Assembly: GCA_017535925.1 (NCBI GenBank)
Contig: JAFXTD010000019.1
Location: 1-63,547, forward strand
Direction: 5' to 3'
Origin: Selenomonadaceae bacterium
GTDB lineage: Bacteria > Bacillota > Negativicutes > Selenomonadales > Selenomonadaceae
Length of the DNA: 63,547 nt
The position numbers and the translations under genes are program-made. The stretch's first letter is position 1, and each line of letters opens with the position of its first letter. Below the pieces are notes generated by a model. The model did not search any database and had not been told where the DNA came from. It saw only the letters and a list, made by a program, of their open reading frames with translations. Positions 30,598-39,536 of the stretch are shown here, in pieces.

Positions 30598-33500
30598 GCA
30601 AAAGACCTCCTCGCCGCGTCGTGCTGATGTTCTTGCCACTGCCGACGCCAATCGTCAAGCGCAGGAAGTGCCGCCTCAACGCCGCGTTGCACAGTGTTTT
30701 CGTCAGCGTTGCCGTTGACCGTAACGTTAATCGTCACGTTAAAACTTGACGGCTCCGAACTTTGACCGGCATTTGAATTAAAAATCGTGCCCGTCAAATC
30801 GCCCAAACTTCCAAGTTCCGACAAGCCCGCGCCAAAAAGTCCGGAGCCGCTTTTGTTGCCCGTCAAGCCGTCAATCAGCCCGCCGATACTTCCCAAACTG
30901 CTGAAACCGCCGAACACGCTGCCGAGTCCCGTGCCGGATTTGCCGAAAATTTTTCCAAAACCGCCAAGCCCGTCAAAAATGTTTCCCAACGCAGTAAATC
31001 CGCTTGAAGTCGGCGTGTCGTTGAAAGTCCCGCGATTTGTCGGCGCAACCGGCGGCGTCGTTATCATCGGGATATTGACGCGTGCATTTCGATTTTCTTG
31101 CGGCAAAATCGGCTTTTGTTTGGAAGTCGGCAAATGTTTCAGAGCGTCGCCGATCGTTGCGCCCGAAGGCATTTGAACTTCATTAATCGCCGCGTCAAGG
31201 GATTTTTGCCCCAACAAAACTTGTTCGCGAAGTTGCCGATTATGTTCAGCTTGAGACAAGCGACGTTGACTTGACGCCGTCGGGACGCGCCGCCCGCCGA
31301 GCTGTTGCATGACGTGTTGTTGTCGTGCCGCCCGCGTGATTTCAATCGCCTGTCGTTGAATTTCGGTTTGTCCGGTTGCCGAATCATAATTTCCCGCGTC
31401 GCCCGGTAAAATTCCCAACATTTGACCGGTTTTAGTCCAAAGTTCGCGAGCACGATTAGAATTTTCAATCGGGATTGCCGCTTCGGGTGATTTTTCTGCG
31501 AACGTCGTCAGGAACGCGCCTTTTTTGTAAATGCCGCCTTTGTAGTTGGCTTTTGGTGCCGCACTTGCCACAGCCGCCGCCGCGCTTGCTCCCGCAGACG
31601 CAAGCTGTGAACATGCCGCTTGAACTGCCGCGCCGAGTCCACTCACGGAACCTGCCGCAGAACTTGCCGCCGATCCCAAATTGGAAACTCCGCCAACTGC
31701 ATTCGCCGCCGACGCGCTCAAAGCCTCGATACCGCCCGTTGCGTTTTGTGCCGACATGCCCAAAGCGTCCGAACCCGCCGCCGCTTGTTGTGCCGACGTG
31801 CTGAAAGTTTGGGCTGTCGTTGCCGCTTGCTGAGCGTTCGTCGAAAATTGTTGCACGCCCGTTCCGGCTTGTTGCGCGGTTTGTGAAAATGCTTGAACGT
31901 CCGTACCGGCTTGCGAAATTTGTTGCGTGGCTTGATTGACGCCGTCCATGTTGGTCGCCGCGTTCGACGCCGAATTACCAACTTGGTCAAGTGCCGCTTG
32001 TGTCGCCGACGTGTCGAGTGGTTGAGCTTCGGGCGCAACCATATTCGCCGCCTGCGTGATTCCCGACGTAACGCCCGTTGCAACTTTTGACGCGCCCATT
32101 TCCACTTGCGACGCGCTTAATGCGTCAAGCACAGATTTTACGTTTTCCGCGCCATTGACAACCCCGTCCATGACGTGGCTGCCCATCTGCTTTATGTCGC
32201 CAAAAGTTTTGAACGCTGTAGATTTCAGCGAATCAAACGCGCCCGAAAAATCGCCTTCGGAGATTTTAGAAAATGCGTCGAATAATCCCGTACCAAAGTC
32301 GACGCTTAGCGTTATCAAATCGGCGAACAGTTGAATTACCGTCGCGACAACCTGAGCCGCAACCGTCAACAAGGCTGCGAACGCTTTAACCAATGTGCCG
32401 CCGACAACCGACGCCAACTGACTTGCCGCCGCCGACAACGCAGAAAATCCGCCACTCGAAGATAACGCACTTAACGCCGTCTGCACTTGAGTTATTGCGG
32501 AGCCGAGTGCTCCCGAAATTATTCCGGCAATGTTGCTCAATACGGGAGCGACTTTATCCCAATTTTGATAACACCACAAACCCGCGAGAGCTATCGCCAA
32601 CAACACTGCGCCGACGGGGGAAAATGCCAACGCCATTGCCGCACGTCCCGCATTTGCCAAAGCCGCGCCGACCGCAGAAATTGACGTTGCCACACTGCTT
32701 AAAACTGAAGTGCCCGCCAAACCTGCCAAAGCTGTGCGAACCAAATTTATCGAACTCGTGACAAATGCCCAGCCCGCGAACGCCAATTTCACAGCCGCCG
32801 CGCCAACCACGATTGTTGTTAATGCCGCCGCGATTGCCGCCGCCGCCTGAACAACGCCCGGATGTTCTTGAATGAATATCGCGATTGCCGACGCTATCGG
32901 TGTAAAAGCCTCCGCCGCCGCACGAACCGCAGGCAACAACGCCGTGCCGATTGAATTCTGTACAGCGTCCATTGCCGACTCAAGTGCGATCATTGCGCCG
33001 CGTGTGTCGTCGTTCATTGTCTTCGCGAACTGTTCCGAATAACCGTCGCAGTTCTGCAAAGCCTCCAAATATTTGTTGAAGACTTCCGGGCCTTGTTCGA
33101 GAATGTTAATCCAGCCCGAAGCCGCGTTCGCACCGAAAATCGCGCTCACGGAGGCAAGTTTTTCTTCGGCGGTCATTGTCGCCATCTTGCCCGAAAGTTG
33201 CGTGATAATCGACTGCATTTTGTTCATCGGCGGCGCACTTTTGTCGTACTGCACGCCCAACCGCGCAAGTTCGGCTTCGGCTTCCATTGCCATTGCCGTC
33301 GCGTCCGAAACGGAAATGCCCATCTGGTCGAGAGCTTTGGACGCTTTTTTTGGCGGACCGGAAAGACGCAACAAACCCATGCGAAGTGCGGTACCTGCCA
33401 TTGAACCTTTAATGCCGGCGTTGCCCATCATCATCGTCATTGCGGCTGTGTCTTCGAGTGTCGCTCCGAAAGCCGCCGCGACTGGTGCCGCGTACTTCAT

Positions 33501-34847
33501 CGTTTCGCCGAGACTTTCAAGGTTGACGTTCGAGTTCGTCAAAGCGTAGGCGTAAACGTCCATGAAGTGTCCCGCTTTTTCGACGGGGACGCCCATTGCC
33601 GTCATGTTGTCCGAAACAATGTCCGCCGTCCGTGCAAGGTCGGTGCCCGCGCCCGCCGCAAGGTTGAGCATGCCCGGCATCGTGCCGTAAATCTGTTCGG
33701 TTTTCCAGCCAGCCATGCCGAGATAACCCATTGCGTCCGCGGCTTGCGTCATTGTGAATTGTGTCGTCGCGCCGAGATGTCGGGCTTGTCCTTCGAGTTT
33801 CGCCATTTCAGCATCAACCTGCGACAAATTTCCCGCCATGATGTTGCCCGTTTGCGTCAATGCTTTAACGCGTGACATTGAGTGTTCAAAAGTCATTGCG
33901 TTATCGATTGCCGATTGAAACGGTGCCGCTATTTGTTGCGCAGTGGCGATTGCTCCCATGAAGTTTGCGCCCGCCATCGTCAGGTTTTGCGACGCCGCGT
34001 TCGAGTTCGCTTGTGCCGCAGATAACGCTTGCTGTTGACGAAGTGCCGCGTTGACACGGTCAATGTCCGCCGCAAGCCGTTGTTCCGACGCCGCAAAATT
34101 CGACGTGTTGAAACCCGCCGCCGACAATGACGCTTTGAGCGCATTTAATGCCGCCTGTTGACTTTTGTAACTTGCCGCGAGCCGTTGAGCGTCCGCCTGT
34201 GCCGTCGAAAGTCCGCGTCCCGACGCCGTTTGTGCCGCTTGTGCCGCAGACAAATCCGTCTTCGTTTGTTTGACTTGGGCGGACAATTCCTTGTACGCCT
34301 GCGCCATTTGCCGAATTTGTTCGCGTTGCGAAGTGATTGCTCCCTGCGTCGATTTTATCTGCGTGCCCAGTTGCGACATTTTCATCTGGTCGCCTGCGCG
34401 TTTGGCCTCCGCGTACGCATGCTTGAGTCCTTGCAGATCTTGCCGCAGTTGTTTCAGTGACGCGTTGCCCGCAGATTTTTTCGTGCCGAGTTCGGCTTGT
34501 GCGGTTTTGAGTTCTTGAAGTTTGGCTTTGAGTTTTTCGACTGCCGCCGTGTCCGCCGCGTATTTTTCCCGTGCCGAGCGAAGATTTTGTGTCGCCTTCG
34601 ACATGTCGGCGGTCGATTGTTTTAACGCGTCCTGAACTTGCTTGTATCGTTGCGCCGCCTGTTGAAGTTGATTCAAGCCCGCCGCCATGCCCGCAAGTCC
34701 CGAACGGGAAGCCGCCGCCGAAGCTGACGCTGCACGTGCCGCATTGCCGAGCCCGCGCATTGCGTTGGCCGCCGCATTAAGTGCCGCTTGTAGCGAACCA
34801 TCCATCGCGCCGTTAATATTGAAACTTACATTAAATGATTTCGCCAC
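30594..34847 (-). CDS. Tail tape measure protein
   Basis: A 1,417-aa protein that sets tail length. Residues 1-290 are an Ala/Gln-rich coiled coil; about 290-640 is the TP901-type tape-measure core (TQFTMTQAADAMGYLGMAGW, GNAGIKGSMAGTALRMGLLRLSGPPKKA); hydrophobic stretches near residues 640-760 (AAAAIAAALTTIVVGAAAVKLAF) are the membrane-interacting part; then Ala/Ser/Gln repeats. At about 1.5 angstrom per residue it predicts a tail near 210 nm. AGGAGG lies 7 nt before the GTG. It follows the frameshifted chaperone, as usual. Confidence 0.92.
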   Translation of the reverse strand: MAKSFNVSFNINGAMDGSLQAALNAAANAMRGLGNAARAASASAAASRSGLAGMAAGLNQLQQAAQRYKQVQDALKQSTADMSKATQNLRSAREKYAADTAAVEKLKAKLQELKTAQAELGTKKSAGNASLKQLRQDLQGLKHAYAEAKRAGDQMKMSQLGTQIKSTQGAITSQREQIRQMAQAYKELSAQVKQTKTDLSAAQAAQTASGRGLSTAQADAQRLAASYKSQQAALNALKASLSAAGFNTSNFAASEQRLAADIDRVNAALRQQQALSAAQANSNAASQNLTMAGANFMGAIATAQQIAAPFQSAIDNAMTFEHSMSRVKALTQTGNIMAGNLSQVDAEMAKLEGQARHLGATTQFTMTQAADAMGYLGMAGWKTEQIYGTMPGMLNLAAGAGTDLARTADIVSDNMTAMGVPVEKAGHFMDVYAYALTNSNVNLESLGETMKYAAPVAAAFGATLEDTAAMTMMMGNAGIKGSMAGTALRMGLLRLSGPPKKASKALDQMGISVSDATAMAMEAEAELARLGVQYDKSAPPMNKMQSIITQLSGKMATMTAEEKLASVSAIFGANAASGWINILEQGPEVFNKYLEALQNCDGYSEQFAKTMNDDTRGAMIALESAMDAVQNSIGTALLPAVRAAAEAFTPIASAIAIFIQEHPGVVQAAAAIAAALTTIVVGAAAVKLAFAGWAFVTSSINLVRTALAGLAGTSVLSSVATSISAVGAALANAGRAAMALAFSPVGAVLLAIALAGLWCYQNWDKVAPVLSNIAGIISGALGSAITQVQTALSALSSSGGFSALSAAASQLASVVGGTLVKAFAALLTVAAQVVATVIQLFADLITLSVDFGTGLFDAFSKISEGDFSGAFDSLKSTAFKTFGDIKQMGSHVMDGVVNGAENVKSVLDALSASQVEMGASKVATGVTSGITQAANMVAPEAQPLDTSATQAALDQVGNSASNAATNMDGVNQATQQISQAGTDVQAFSQTAQQAGTGVQQFSTNAQQAATTAQTFSTSAQQAAAGSDALGMSAQNATGGIEALSASAANAVGGVSNLGSAASSAAGSVSGLGAAVQAACSQLASAGASAAAAVASAAPKANYKGGIYKKGAFLTTFAEKSPEAAIPIENSNRARELWTKTGQMLGILPGDAGNYDSATGQTEIQRQAIEITRAARQQHVMQQLGGRRVPTASSQRRLSQAEHNRQLREQVLLGQKSLDAAINEVQMPSGATIGDALKHLPTSKQKPILPQENRNARVNIPMITTPPVAPTNRGTFNDTPTSSGFTALGNIFDGLGGFGKIFGKSGTGLGSVFGGFSSLGSIGGLIDGLTGNKSGSGLFGAGLSELGSLGDLTGTIFNSNAGQSSEPSSFNVTINVTVNGNADENTVQRGVEAALPALDDWRRQWQEHQHDAARRSFA

Positions 34848-34851
34848 AAGC

Positions 34852-35264
34852 TCACCTCCTGCGTTTCATTTCGCGATTAATTTTCTTGACTTTGGAATTG
34901 ATTAATTTAATCCACTTGGGCAGTGTGCAAATCGGCCGCGACATCCAAAATTCCAAACTGCCCCAATTTGCATGACTTAGTTCGAGAGCGGCACTTCGGA
35001 TTTCTGTAATTGCGTCGCGTTTTCCGAAGGACCGTATAAAAAATTGAAAACTTTTGAGCAAACTGTCTGATAATCCCTGAGTGGCAATTCTTTAATGTCG
35101 GCAACGGGAACATTCAACGCCAACGCCGCCAAACGCGCTTGAAATCCCTTTGTGAAAGTCACGTCGGGGAAATTGTTTCCTGCCGCTCGTTCCTGCGCCT
35201 CCGCAAGTTCAAAATCCAAGCCGCGAAGTTCGCCGAGTTTTTCGTTAAGTTTGCTGATGTCCAT
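34852..35264 (-). CDS. Tail assembly chaperone, -1 frameshift product (E+E'-like)
   Basis: A fusion of about 137 aa made when ribosomes slip one base back on T-TTT-TTA (plus-strand positions 35037-35043) near the end of the shorter gene at 34977. After the slip translation continues as IRSFGKRDAITEIRSA... to a Lys/Arg-rich end at 34852. The downstream frame has no convincing start of its own, overlaps the upstream gene by 85 bp and ends 5 bp before the tape-measure gene. This is the standard E/E+E' (lambda G/GT) arrangement. Confidence 0.8.
34977..35264 (-). CDS. Tail assembly chaperone, unshifted product (gpE-like)
   Basis: A 95-aa protein, helical at the N-terminus (MDISKLNEKLGELRGLDFELAEAQERA), then TFTKGFQARLAALALNVPVADIKELPLRDYQTVCSKVFNFL. 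The last part matches phage tail assembly chaperones (Phage_TAC/gp41 type) that coat the tape measure before tube polymerisation. It lies between tube and tape-measure genes. The slippery heptamer is at codons 74-76. Confidence 0.82.
   Translation of the reverse strand: MDISKLNEKLGELRGLDFELAEAQERAAGNNFPDVTFTKGFQARLAALALNVPVADIKELPLRDYQTVCSKVFNFLYGPSENATQLQKSEVPLSN
35037..35043 (-). promoter_or_regulatory. Programmed -1 frameshift slippery site
   Basis: The heptamer T-TTT-TTA is in the correct phase of the gpE-like frame for tandem slippage by one base. Moving back opens a 61-codon extension ending just before the tape-measure gene. Confidence 0.75.
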
Positions 35265-35277
35265 TTTCTAGCCTCCG

Positions 35278-35802
35278 TTAAATTCCCAATGCCAAACGCA
35301 CGCTTGCCAAATAATCTTGTCCGTTGACGCGATTAACAAAGTTCAATTTGTCGTGCATGAAGTATTCGATATTGTTGACTTTGACGCTGATAACGTCGCA
35401 CTCGAAAGTAATTTCCGTGTCCATAAGTTCCGACGGCTCAAATTTGCCCATCGCGCCGCCTTTGATTCTGCCGCGTGCGTCAATTCTCACGGGCAACGGT
35501 TTCAAAGTCCCGTTCGCCGAATCATATTGCTGAACTGCCCCGCGCAGGCTCAAAATCACGGCTTTTTGTTCCATTAACGCAATCGGGCTTTCATACAATG
35601 CGCGGAACGTCAATTTAAGTTCAAGACTATCCAAGTGGCCTAAAGTTGGTGCGCTATAATTTCCCGCAATTCCAGCACCTTTGATGTCTTGAGTTAAATA
35701 AGTCAGCTCCGGCAACTCCACTGATCCAGTTCCTAAACAACGCCCGCCGTCGACAAAGACTTCATAATTTATGACTTGTTCCAAAGTGTCTTGCATCCCC
35801 AT
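35278..35802 (-). CDS. FII: Tail tube protein FII
   Basis: A 174-aa homologue of P2 FII, the inner tube. Diagnostic parts are an N-terminal INYEVFVDGGRCLGTGSVELPELT, GAGIAGNYSAPTLGHLDSLELKLTFR and a C-terminal SVKVNNIEYFMHDKLNFVNRVNGQDYLASVRLALGI. Start at 35802 follows GGAG in a leader that also precedes the sheath gene. P2 FII is 172 aa, so length is normal. The sheath gene upstream is separated by a plus-strand HNH gene. Confidence 0.92.
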   Translation of the reverse strand: MGMQDTLEQVINYEVFVDGGRCLGTGSVELPELTYLTQDIKGAGIAGNYSAPTLGHLDSLELKLTFRALYESPIALMEQKAVILSLRGAVQQYDSANGTLKPLPVRIDARGRIKGGAMGKFEPSELMDTEITFECDVISVKVNNIEYFMHDKLNFVNRVNGQDYLASVRLALGI

Positions 35803-35820
35803 AAAAATTCATCTCCAATC

Positions 35821-35842
35821 AAAAAAGCCCGCCTGAGCGAGC
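35821..35842 (-). terminator. Terminator in the tube-gene leader
   Basis: GCTCGC-TCAG-GCGGGC and six T residues lie just before the ribosome site. The same leader, with a similar hairpin, precedes the sheath gene (38365-38414). Confidence 0.65.
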
Positions 35843-35865
35843 AAAATATTTCGTTGCAAACAAAA

Positions 35866-35930
35866 AGCCGCCGTGTTAAACTTGTCTCGACGAAGAAACA
35901 ATCAACATGGGGCTTTTTGCGTTTTCAATT
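35866..35930. terminator. Long bidirectional hairpin before the HNH gene
   Basis: AAAAAGCC and GGCTTTTT pair, continued by CCGTGTT / AACATGG (one G-T pair), around a 26-nt loop. T-runs on both strands suggest termination either way. The 35843-35968 stretch has no gene; the HNH ribosome site (GGAG) is at its end. Confidence 0.55.
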
Positions 35931-35968
35931 CTATCAGCCCCGTTGCAAAATTGCAAGGAGTGATAATC

Positions 35969-36730
35969 ATGAAAAATCCTGAACGCGTCGCCGAGTTGCT
36001 CGCCGCGTTGAAAAACGAATGCGAATATCGCTTTGAATTCGACGCCGTTGACGCGCTTGCTCAATCAGTCAAAGAATTGCCGCGTGTCGCCGTCATTGAC
36101 GATAAGCATCAAGAGTTTCTCGGCAAAGTTTACAACAAACGCGAACCAAGCGGGCATTTTTATCGCAGTTACAACAAAGCAAACGCAGGGTTACATCGTG
36201 TTGTTTGGTCGTATTATTTTGGTGAAATCCCCGACGGTTGCGAAATTCACCACATTGATAAAAATCCCGCCAACAATAACATTGAAAATCTTCAATGCCT
36301 GTCAAAAACCGAACACAGACGATTACACAAAGCAAATCAAACCTCAGTCGTCTGCGAAGTTTGCGGAAAAAGCTTCTTCACTCGCAAAAACTTTCAAGGA
36401 AAATGTTGCTCGCAAAAATGTTACGACAAAAAACGTCGCACGCAACCAATAAGCTGTGTCTGCGCTATTTGCGGCAAAATTTTTGCCACGAACGCAAGAA
36501 ATTCGGCAAAAACTTGTAGCAGTGAATGTGCACACGCATTAGCTCAAAAAACGCGCAAAGAAGGAACTGCAAAACGTCATCGCGGTTTTCGCGAAGAGCG
36601 CACTTGTATCATCTGTGGTCAAAAATTCACCGTTCGTAAAGACGCCAAAACAAAAACTTGTTCGCTTGAGTGTTCACATATTCTGCGACAGCAAACGCTT
36701 CAAAATCATTCAAACAGCGACGAAAAATAA
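35969..36730 (+). CDS. HNH endonuclease (homing-type), inserted
   Basis: A 253-aa plus-strand protein between two minus-strand tail genes. Residues 65-125 hold an HNH_3-type nuclease fold: LHRVVWSYYFGEIPDGCEIHHIDKNPANNNIENLQCLSKTEHRRLHK (His-His, Asn, His). Three CxxC...CxxxC zinc-finger pairs follow (CEVCGKSF, CAICGKIF, CIICGQKF), probably giving DNA specificity. GGAG lies 8 nt before the ATG. Its 3' end overlaps the sheath gene end by 25 bp. Free-standing HNH genes of this kind are mobile and cut the allele lacking them. Confidence 0.88.
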   Translation: MKNPERVAELLAALKNECEYRFEFDAVDALAQSVKELPRVAVIDDKHQEFLGKVYNKREPSGHFYRSYNKANAGLHRVVWSYYFGEIPDGCEIHHIDKNPANNNIENLQCLSKTEHRRLHKANQTSVVCEVCGKSFFTRKNFQGKCCSQKCYDKKRRTQPISCVCAICGKIFATNARNSAKTCSSECAHALAQKTRKEGTAKRHRGFREERTCIICGQKFTVRKDAKTKTCSLECSHILRQQTLQNHSNSDEK

Positions 36731-38364
36731 TCGGGGTTAAATTGCACGGTGAATTGAATTTTCTGCGCAGGCACCGCGAAGCCGACCGACATGCGGAAAA
36801 GCATGTTGCCTTGCTCAAGTTCGGTCGTCGGGTTGTCTTCCTCAAGGAATGCAATTTCGCCGCCCAAAATCGCGCCGCGTTTGGTCAAGCCGTTAAGCCA
36901 CGTTTGCACCGAATCAAGCACGCTGTCGACCAAAACGCGATTCATCGGATTATCAATTCGACTGAAGAAATTCAAAATCAGCGTGTTGCAAATCCAATTC
37001 AACATGCGGCGAACGCTGATAAAATTAATCGGATCAGTATCGTTCGGGAACGCGCTCATATGGTTGCCCCAACTGCGCCAGCCGCCGAAATTCAACGCGG
37101 TAACGACGCCTTGACCGTTGACATAGTTGGCTAAATCTTTGCCGAGATAAACCGCCTTGCCGTCCGCCAAAACTGCCGAATCAACTTGGAGTGTTTCGTT
37201 TGATGGAGATTTGAACGGGATATTGTCACGCGCCGCGTCAACCACGCACATTAACGCCGCAAGTTGCGAACTCAAATGATATTGTTCGCCGCCGAGTGAA
37301 ACTTTCGGCCACGTCGCCACGAGGAACGAGTTTGAATAGTTGTTGGTCGTCTTGACTGACGGAACATCGGTGTAGCGCGTCGCCGTGCCGGTCGGCAAAT
37401 CGGCAATCGCAATCGCCTTAAAGCAACCGTTAATCCCGTTGCATTTCGCCGACATAACCGCCGCGACTTCCGAATTCGCAGAAAATTTCGGAGCGATAAT
37501 CGTACCGGGCACGACGCCGAGTTTCGGATAAATATCGTCGATACATTCAAGCCCCATGTTGTCGCCCGTCATCACGTCGACGCCGCCGACAATGTTGCTT
37601 GAAGTCACGGCTTCGGGAGACAGCTCGCGGAACGTGACGACGACCGAATCATTAACAACTTTCGCAATGCCCGCCGTCGTGAACGTGATAACCGCGTCGC
37701 CCGCGTCATTGTGCGAAGTCGTAAAATCAGTGCCCGCAGTCAACGTTGCTTCCGTCGAATTGTTCAGCGTGAAGGTCAACGAGCCGTCAACTTTTTCTTT
37801 GCCTGAAGCCGTCAACGTGATTTTATTTTCGGCAACCGTGTAATCAGTCGTTAAAATCAACGGCGTTTCGCCCGCCGTCAACGTAAATTCGCCCGTCACG
37901 TCACTCGGAATATCAATCGGCTCATCTTCATTCACGATACCGATAATTGTTTTTGTCGTGGCAGGGTTGCCCGTCGTGATTTTTATCGAGCCAAGAATTA
38001 TCGGCTTATTCAAAACCGCAGGAGACGCGACGCCCGTAACAGCAACCGTCGTAGTCTGCGCTTGTTTGAGCGGATCAAGTACGTTAATGAAAATCACGGG
38101 CGCGACGTTGTAAAGCGTGAAATGTGCTTTAGCGACTTCGCAGAGAGTGTAGGAGGAAAAATTATCGCTCCAGCCGAATTGATTCACGAATTCAGCCAGC
38201 GTCGAACACAAAATTGGAGTATTCGCCGCCGCAGGATCAGCCGCCAAATGAACGGGTGCAGTGCCGACAGCAACCGTGGGCGTCGTTATCTGAGTGAGCG
38301 GAACTATCGGAGTCGGCAATTCGTTTACGTAAATTCCGTGTTTGAAACCGACATTTATCGCCAT
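36706..38364 (-). CDS. FI: Contractile tail sheath protein FI
   Basis: A 552-aa homologue of P2 FI sheath. Ends match the family: N-terminal GIYVNELPTPIVPLTQITTPTVAVGTAPV, C-terminal GGWRSWGNHMSAFPNDTDPINFISVRRMLNWI and QKIQFTVQFNPDYF. P2 FI is 396 aa; the extra about 155 residues fall near 105-265 and contain Thr-rich, beta-type sequence (TGEFTLTAGETPLILTTDYTVAENKITLT), probably an added immunoglobulin-like domain exposed on the sheath surface. A GGAG site precedes the ATG in the leader shared with the tube gene. Confidence 0.92.
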   Translation of the reverse strand: MAINVGFKHGIYVNELPTPIVPLTQITTPTVAVGTAPVHLAADPAAANTPILCSTLAEFVNQFGWSDNFSSYTLCEVAKAHFTLYNVAPVIFINVLDPLKQAQTTTVAVTGVASPAVLNKPIILGSIKITTGNPATTKTIIGIVNEDEPIDIPSDVTGEFTLTAGETPLILTTDYTVAENKITLTASGKEKVDGSLTFTLNNSTEATLTAGTDFTTSHNDAGDAVITFTTAGIAKVVNDSVVVTFRELSPEAVTSSNIVGGVDVMTGDNMGLECIDDIYPKLGVVPGTIIAPKFSANSEVAAVMSAKCNGINGCFKAIAIADLPTGTATRYTDVPSVKTTNNYSNSFLVATWPKVSLGGEQYHLSSQLAALMCVVDAARDNIPFKSPSNETLQVDSAVLADGKAVYLGKDLANYVNGQGVVTALNFGGWRSWGNHMSAFPNDTDPINFISVRRMLNWICNTLILNFFSRIDNPMNRVLVDSVLDSVQTWLNGLTKRGAILGGEIAFLEEDNPTTELEQGNMLFRMSVGFAVPAQKIQFTVQFNPDYFSSLFE

Positions 38365-38382
38365 AAAAATTCATCTCCAATC

Positions 38383-38403
38383 AAAAAAACCCGCCGAAGC
38401 GAG
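38383..38403 (-). terminator. Terminator in the sheath-gene leader
   Basis: CTCGC-TTCG-GCGGG with a TTCG tetraloop and a T-run lies between gpJ and the ribosome site of the sheath gene. Nearly the same 50-bp leader precedes the tube gene. Confidence 0.65.
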
Positions 38404-38417
38404 CTGAAATATTTAGT

Positions 38418-39536
38418 TTAAAAATCTTCCAGTCCGCCAAATTGGACATTAACCGTTGACGGAATTGCGACCGTGAATTTATCGACCGATTGAAACTGTG
38501 GCGAAATTATTTCGACACGCTTAACGCCCGCCGACAACATTAAGTGCACGAGTTTTGAGGGATTTAAATCGCGTCCAAGGCGACTGCGTTGCCACTCGAT
38601 AAATTCTTCGACCGCATCACGCGCCGCCTGTTCAATTTCTGCCGCCGCAGTCACATCTTCGCGACTTATCCAGTATTTAGCGTTAAGTTCGTAGCTAATC
38701 ACATTCGGAGCTTTCACTGTCACTAAATCCGTCAGTGGGCGAACAGTTCTTTCGTTCAAATGTTCGGCAACTGCGTTCAAAATTTCTTCGTCGGGCAATT
38801 TGCCGCCTTTGAGTAACGGATAAACTTGCACGGTGCCGGGCGTCTCCGAATCAACTGCCACGTCCGAAATCAACGCCGAAACGCTCATCGCACGCGAACG
38901 GTACGCGCCTTCGGAACCTGCACAAGAAAACGACTCCGGGCTTTCGTGGATGCGCTCTCTAAACTCGTCATCATTTTCAGCGTCACTGCCGCCCGCCGAA
39001 GTCGTTATGTTCGTCATTGATTGTAAAAACGGTTGCGGGTCAACGACGTTCGTAAGTTCGCCCGCCGCAAATCCGTTGCCGGCTTCGCCCGTGACCGTGC
39101 ACGTCGCCTTAGCTTGCTTAACCGTTTCGCCCGCAAAAAAAATTAACGGCTCGTCCAACGCAAAATAAATTTTGTTGTCCGCCGTTACTCGCGTGCCTTC
39201 TTGAATTATCGTGGAAACTTCCCGCGCCGTCGAAAGTCGAACTTCAAGCGTCGTCCATGCCGCGCTTGCGGGAAGTCTTTCGCAACCTACCAAATCGCCG
39301 ATCCTGTCCAAGTTTTCGCCCGTCGCGAACGCAAGCAGATTTTGTTTTGCAACAGAATCAATCAGCAAACGTTGTTGCATGAGCAATAACTCAACGCCGC
39401 GCAGAAAAATTCGGAGCGGGTCAGCGCGTTCAAGCGGCCGTCCCAAAAGTTTTTCAACCGTCGAAACAACCTCAATCGAAATTTCTTCGGCGTCGGCAGT
39501 TGCAAAATTTATTGGTGATACGTCTTTAAGTTTCAT
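38418..39536 (-). CDS. J: Baseplate protein J (gpJ)
   Basis: A 372-aa protein of the Baseplate_J family that links tube end and tail fibres. Recognisable are LLAFATGENLDRIGDLVGCERLPAS, NKIYFALDEPLIFFAGE, AGNGFAAGELTNVV, NDDEFRERIHESPE and VQVYPLLKGGKLPDEEILNAVAEHLNERTVRPLTDLVTVKAP. In P2-like phages it is followed by gpI and gpH; here the next gene is the sheath and gpI is about 14 kb further on. The ATG overlaps the upstream gene by 11 bp. Confidence 0.9.
   Translation of the reverse strand: MKLKDVSPINFATADAEEISIEVVSTVEKLLGRPLERADPLRIFLRGVELLLMQQRLLIDSVAKQNLLAFATGENLDRIGDLVGCERLPASAAWTTLEVRLSTAREVSTIIQEGTRVTADNKIYFALDEPLIFFAGETVKQAKATCTVTGEAGNGFAAGELTNVVDPQPFLQSMTNITTSAGGSDAENDDEFRERIHESPESFSCAGSEGAYRSRAMSVSALISDVAVDSETPGTVQVYPLLKGGKLPDEEILNAVAEHLNERTVRPLTDLVTVKAPNVISYELNAKYWISREDVTAAAEIEQAARDAVEEFIEWQRSRLGRDLNPSKLVHLMLSAGVKRVEIISPQFQSVDKFTVAIPSTVNVQFGGLEDF

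Noticed and set aside
31718-32083. Arg-rich frame inside the tape-measure gene
   Set aside because: Arg-rich out-of-frame translation of an Ala/Ser/Gln repeat region; no start signal.
38418-39536. Frame break or pseudogene in gpJ because gpI does not follow
   Set aside because: gpJ is complete and of normal length; gpI is intact at 23263, so the change is one of order only.
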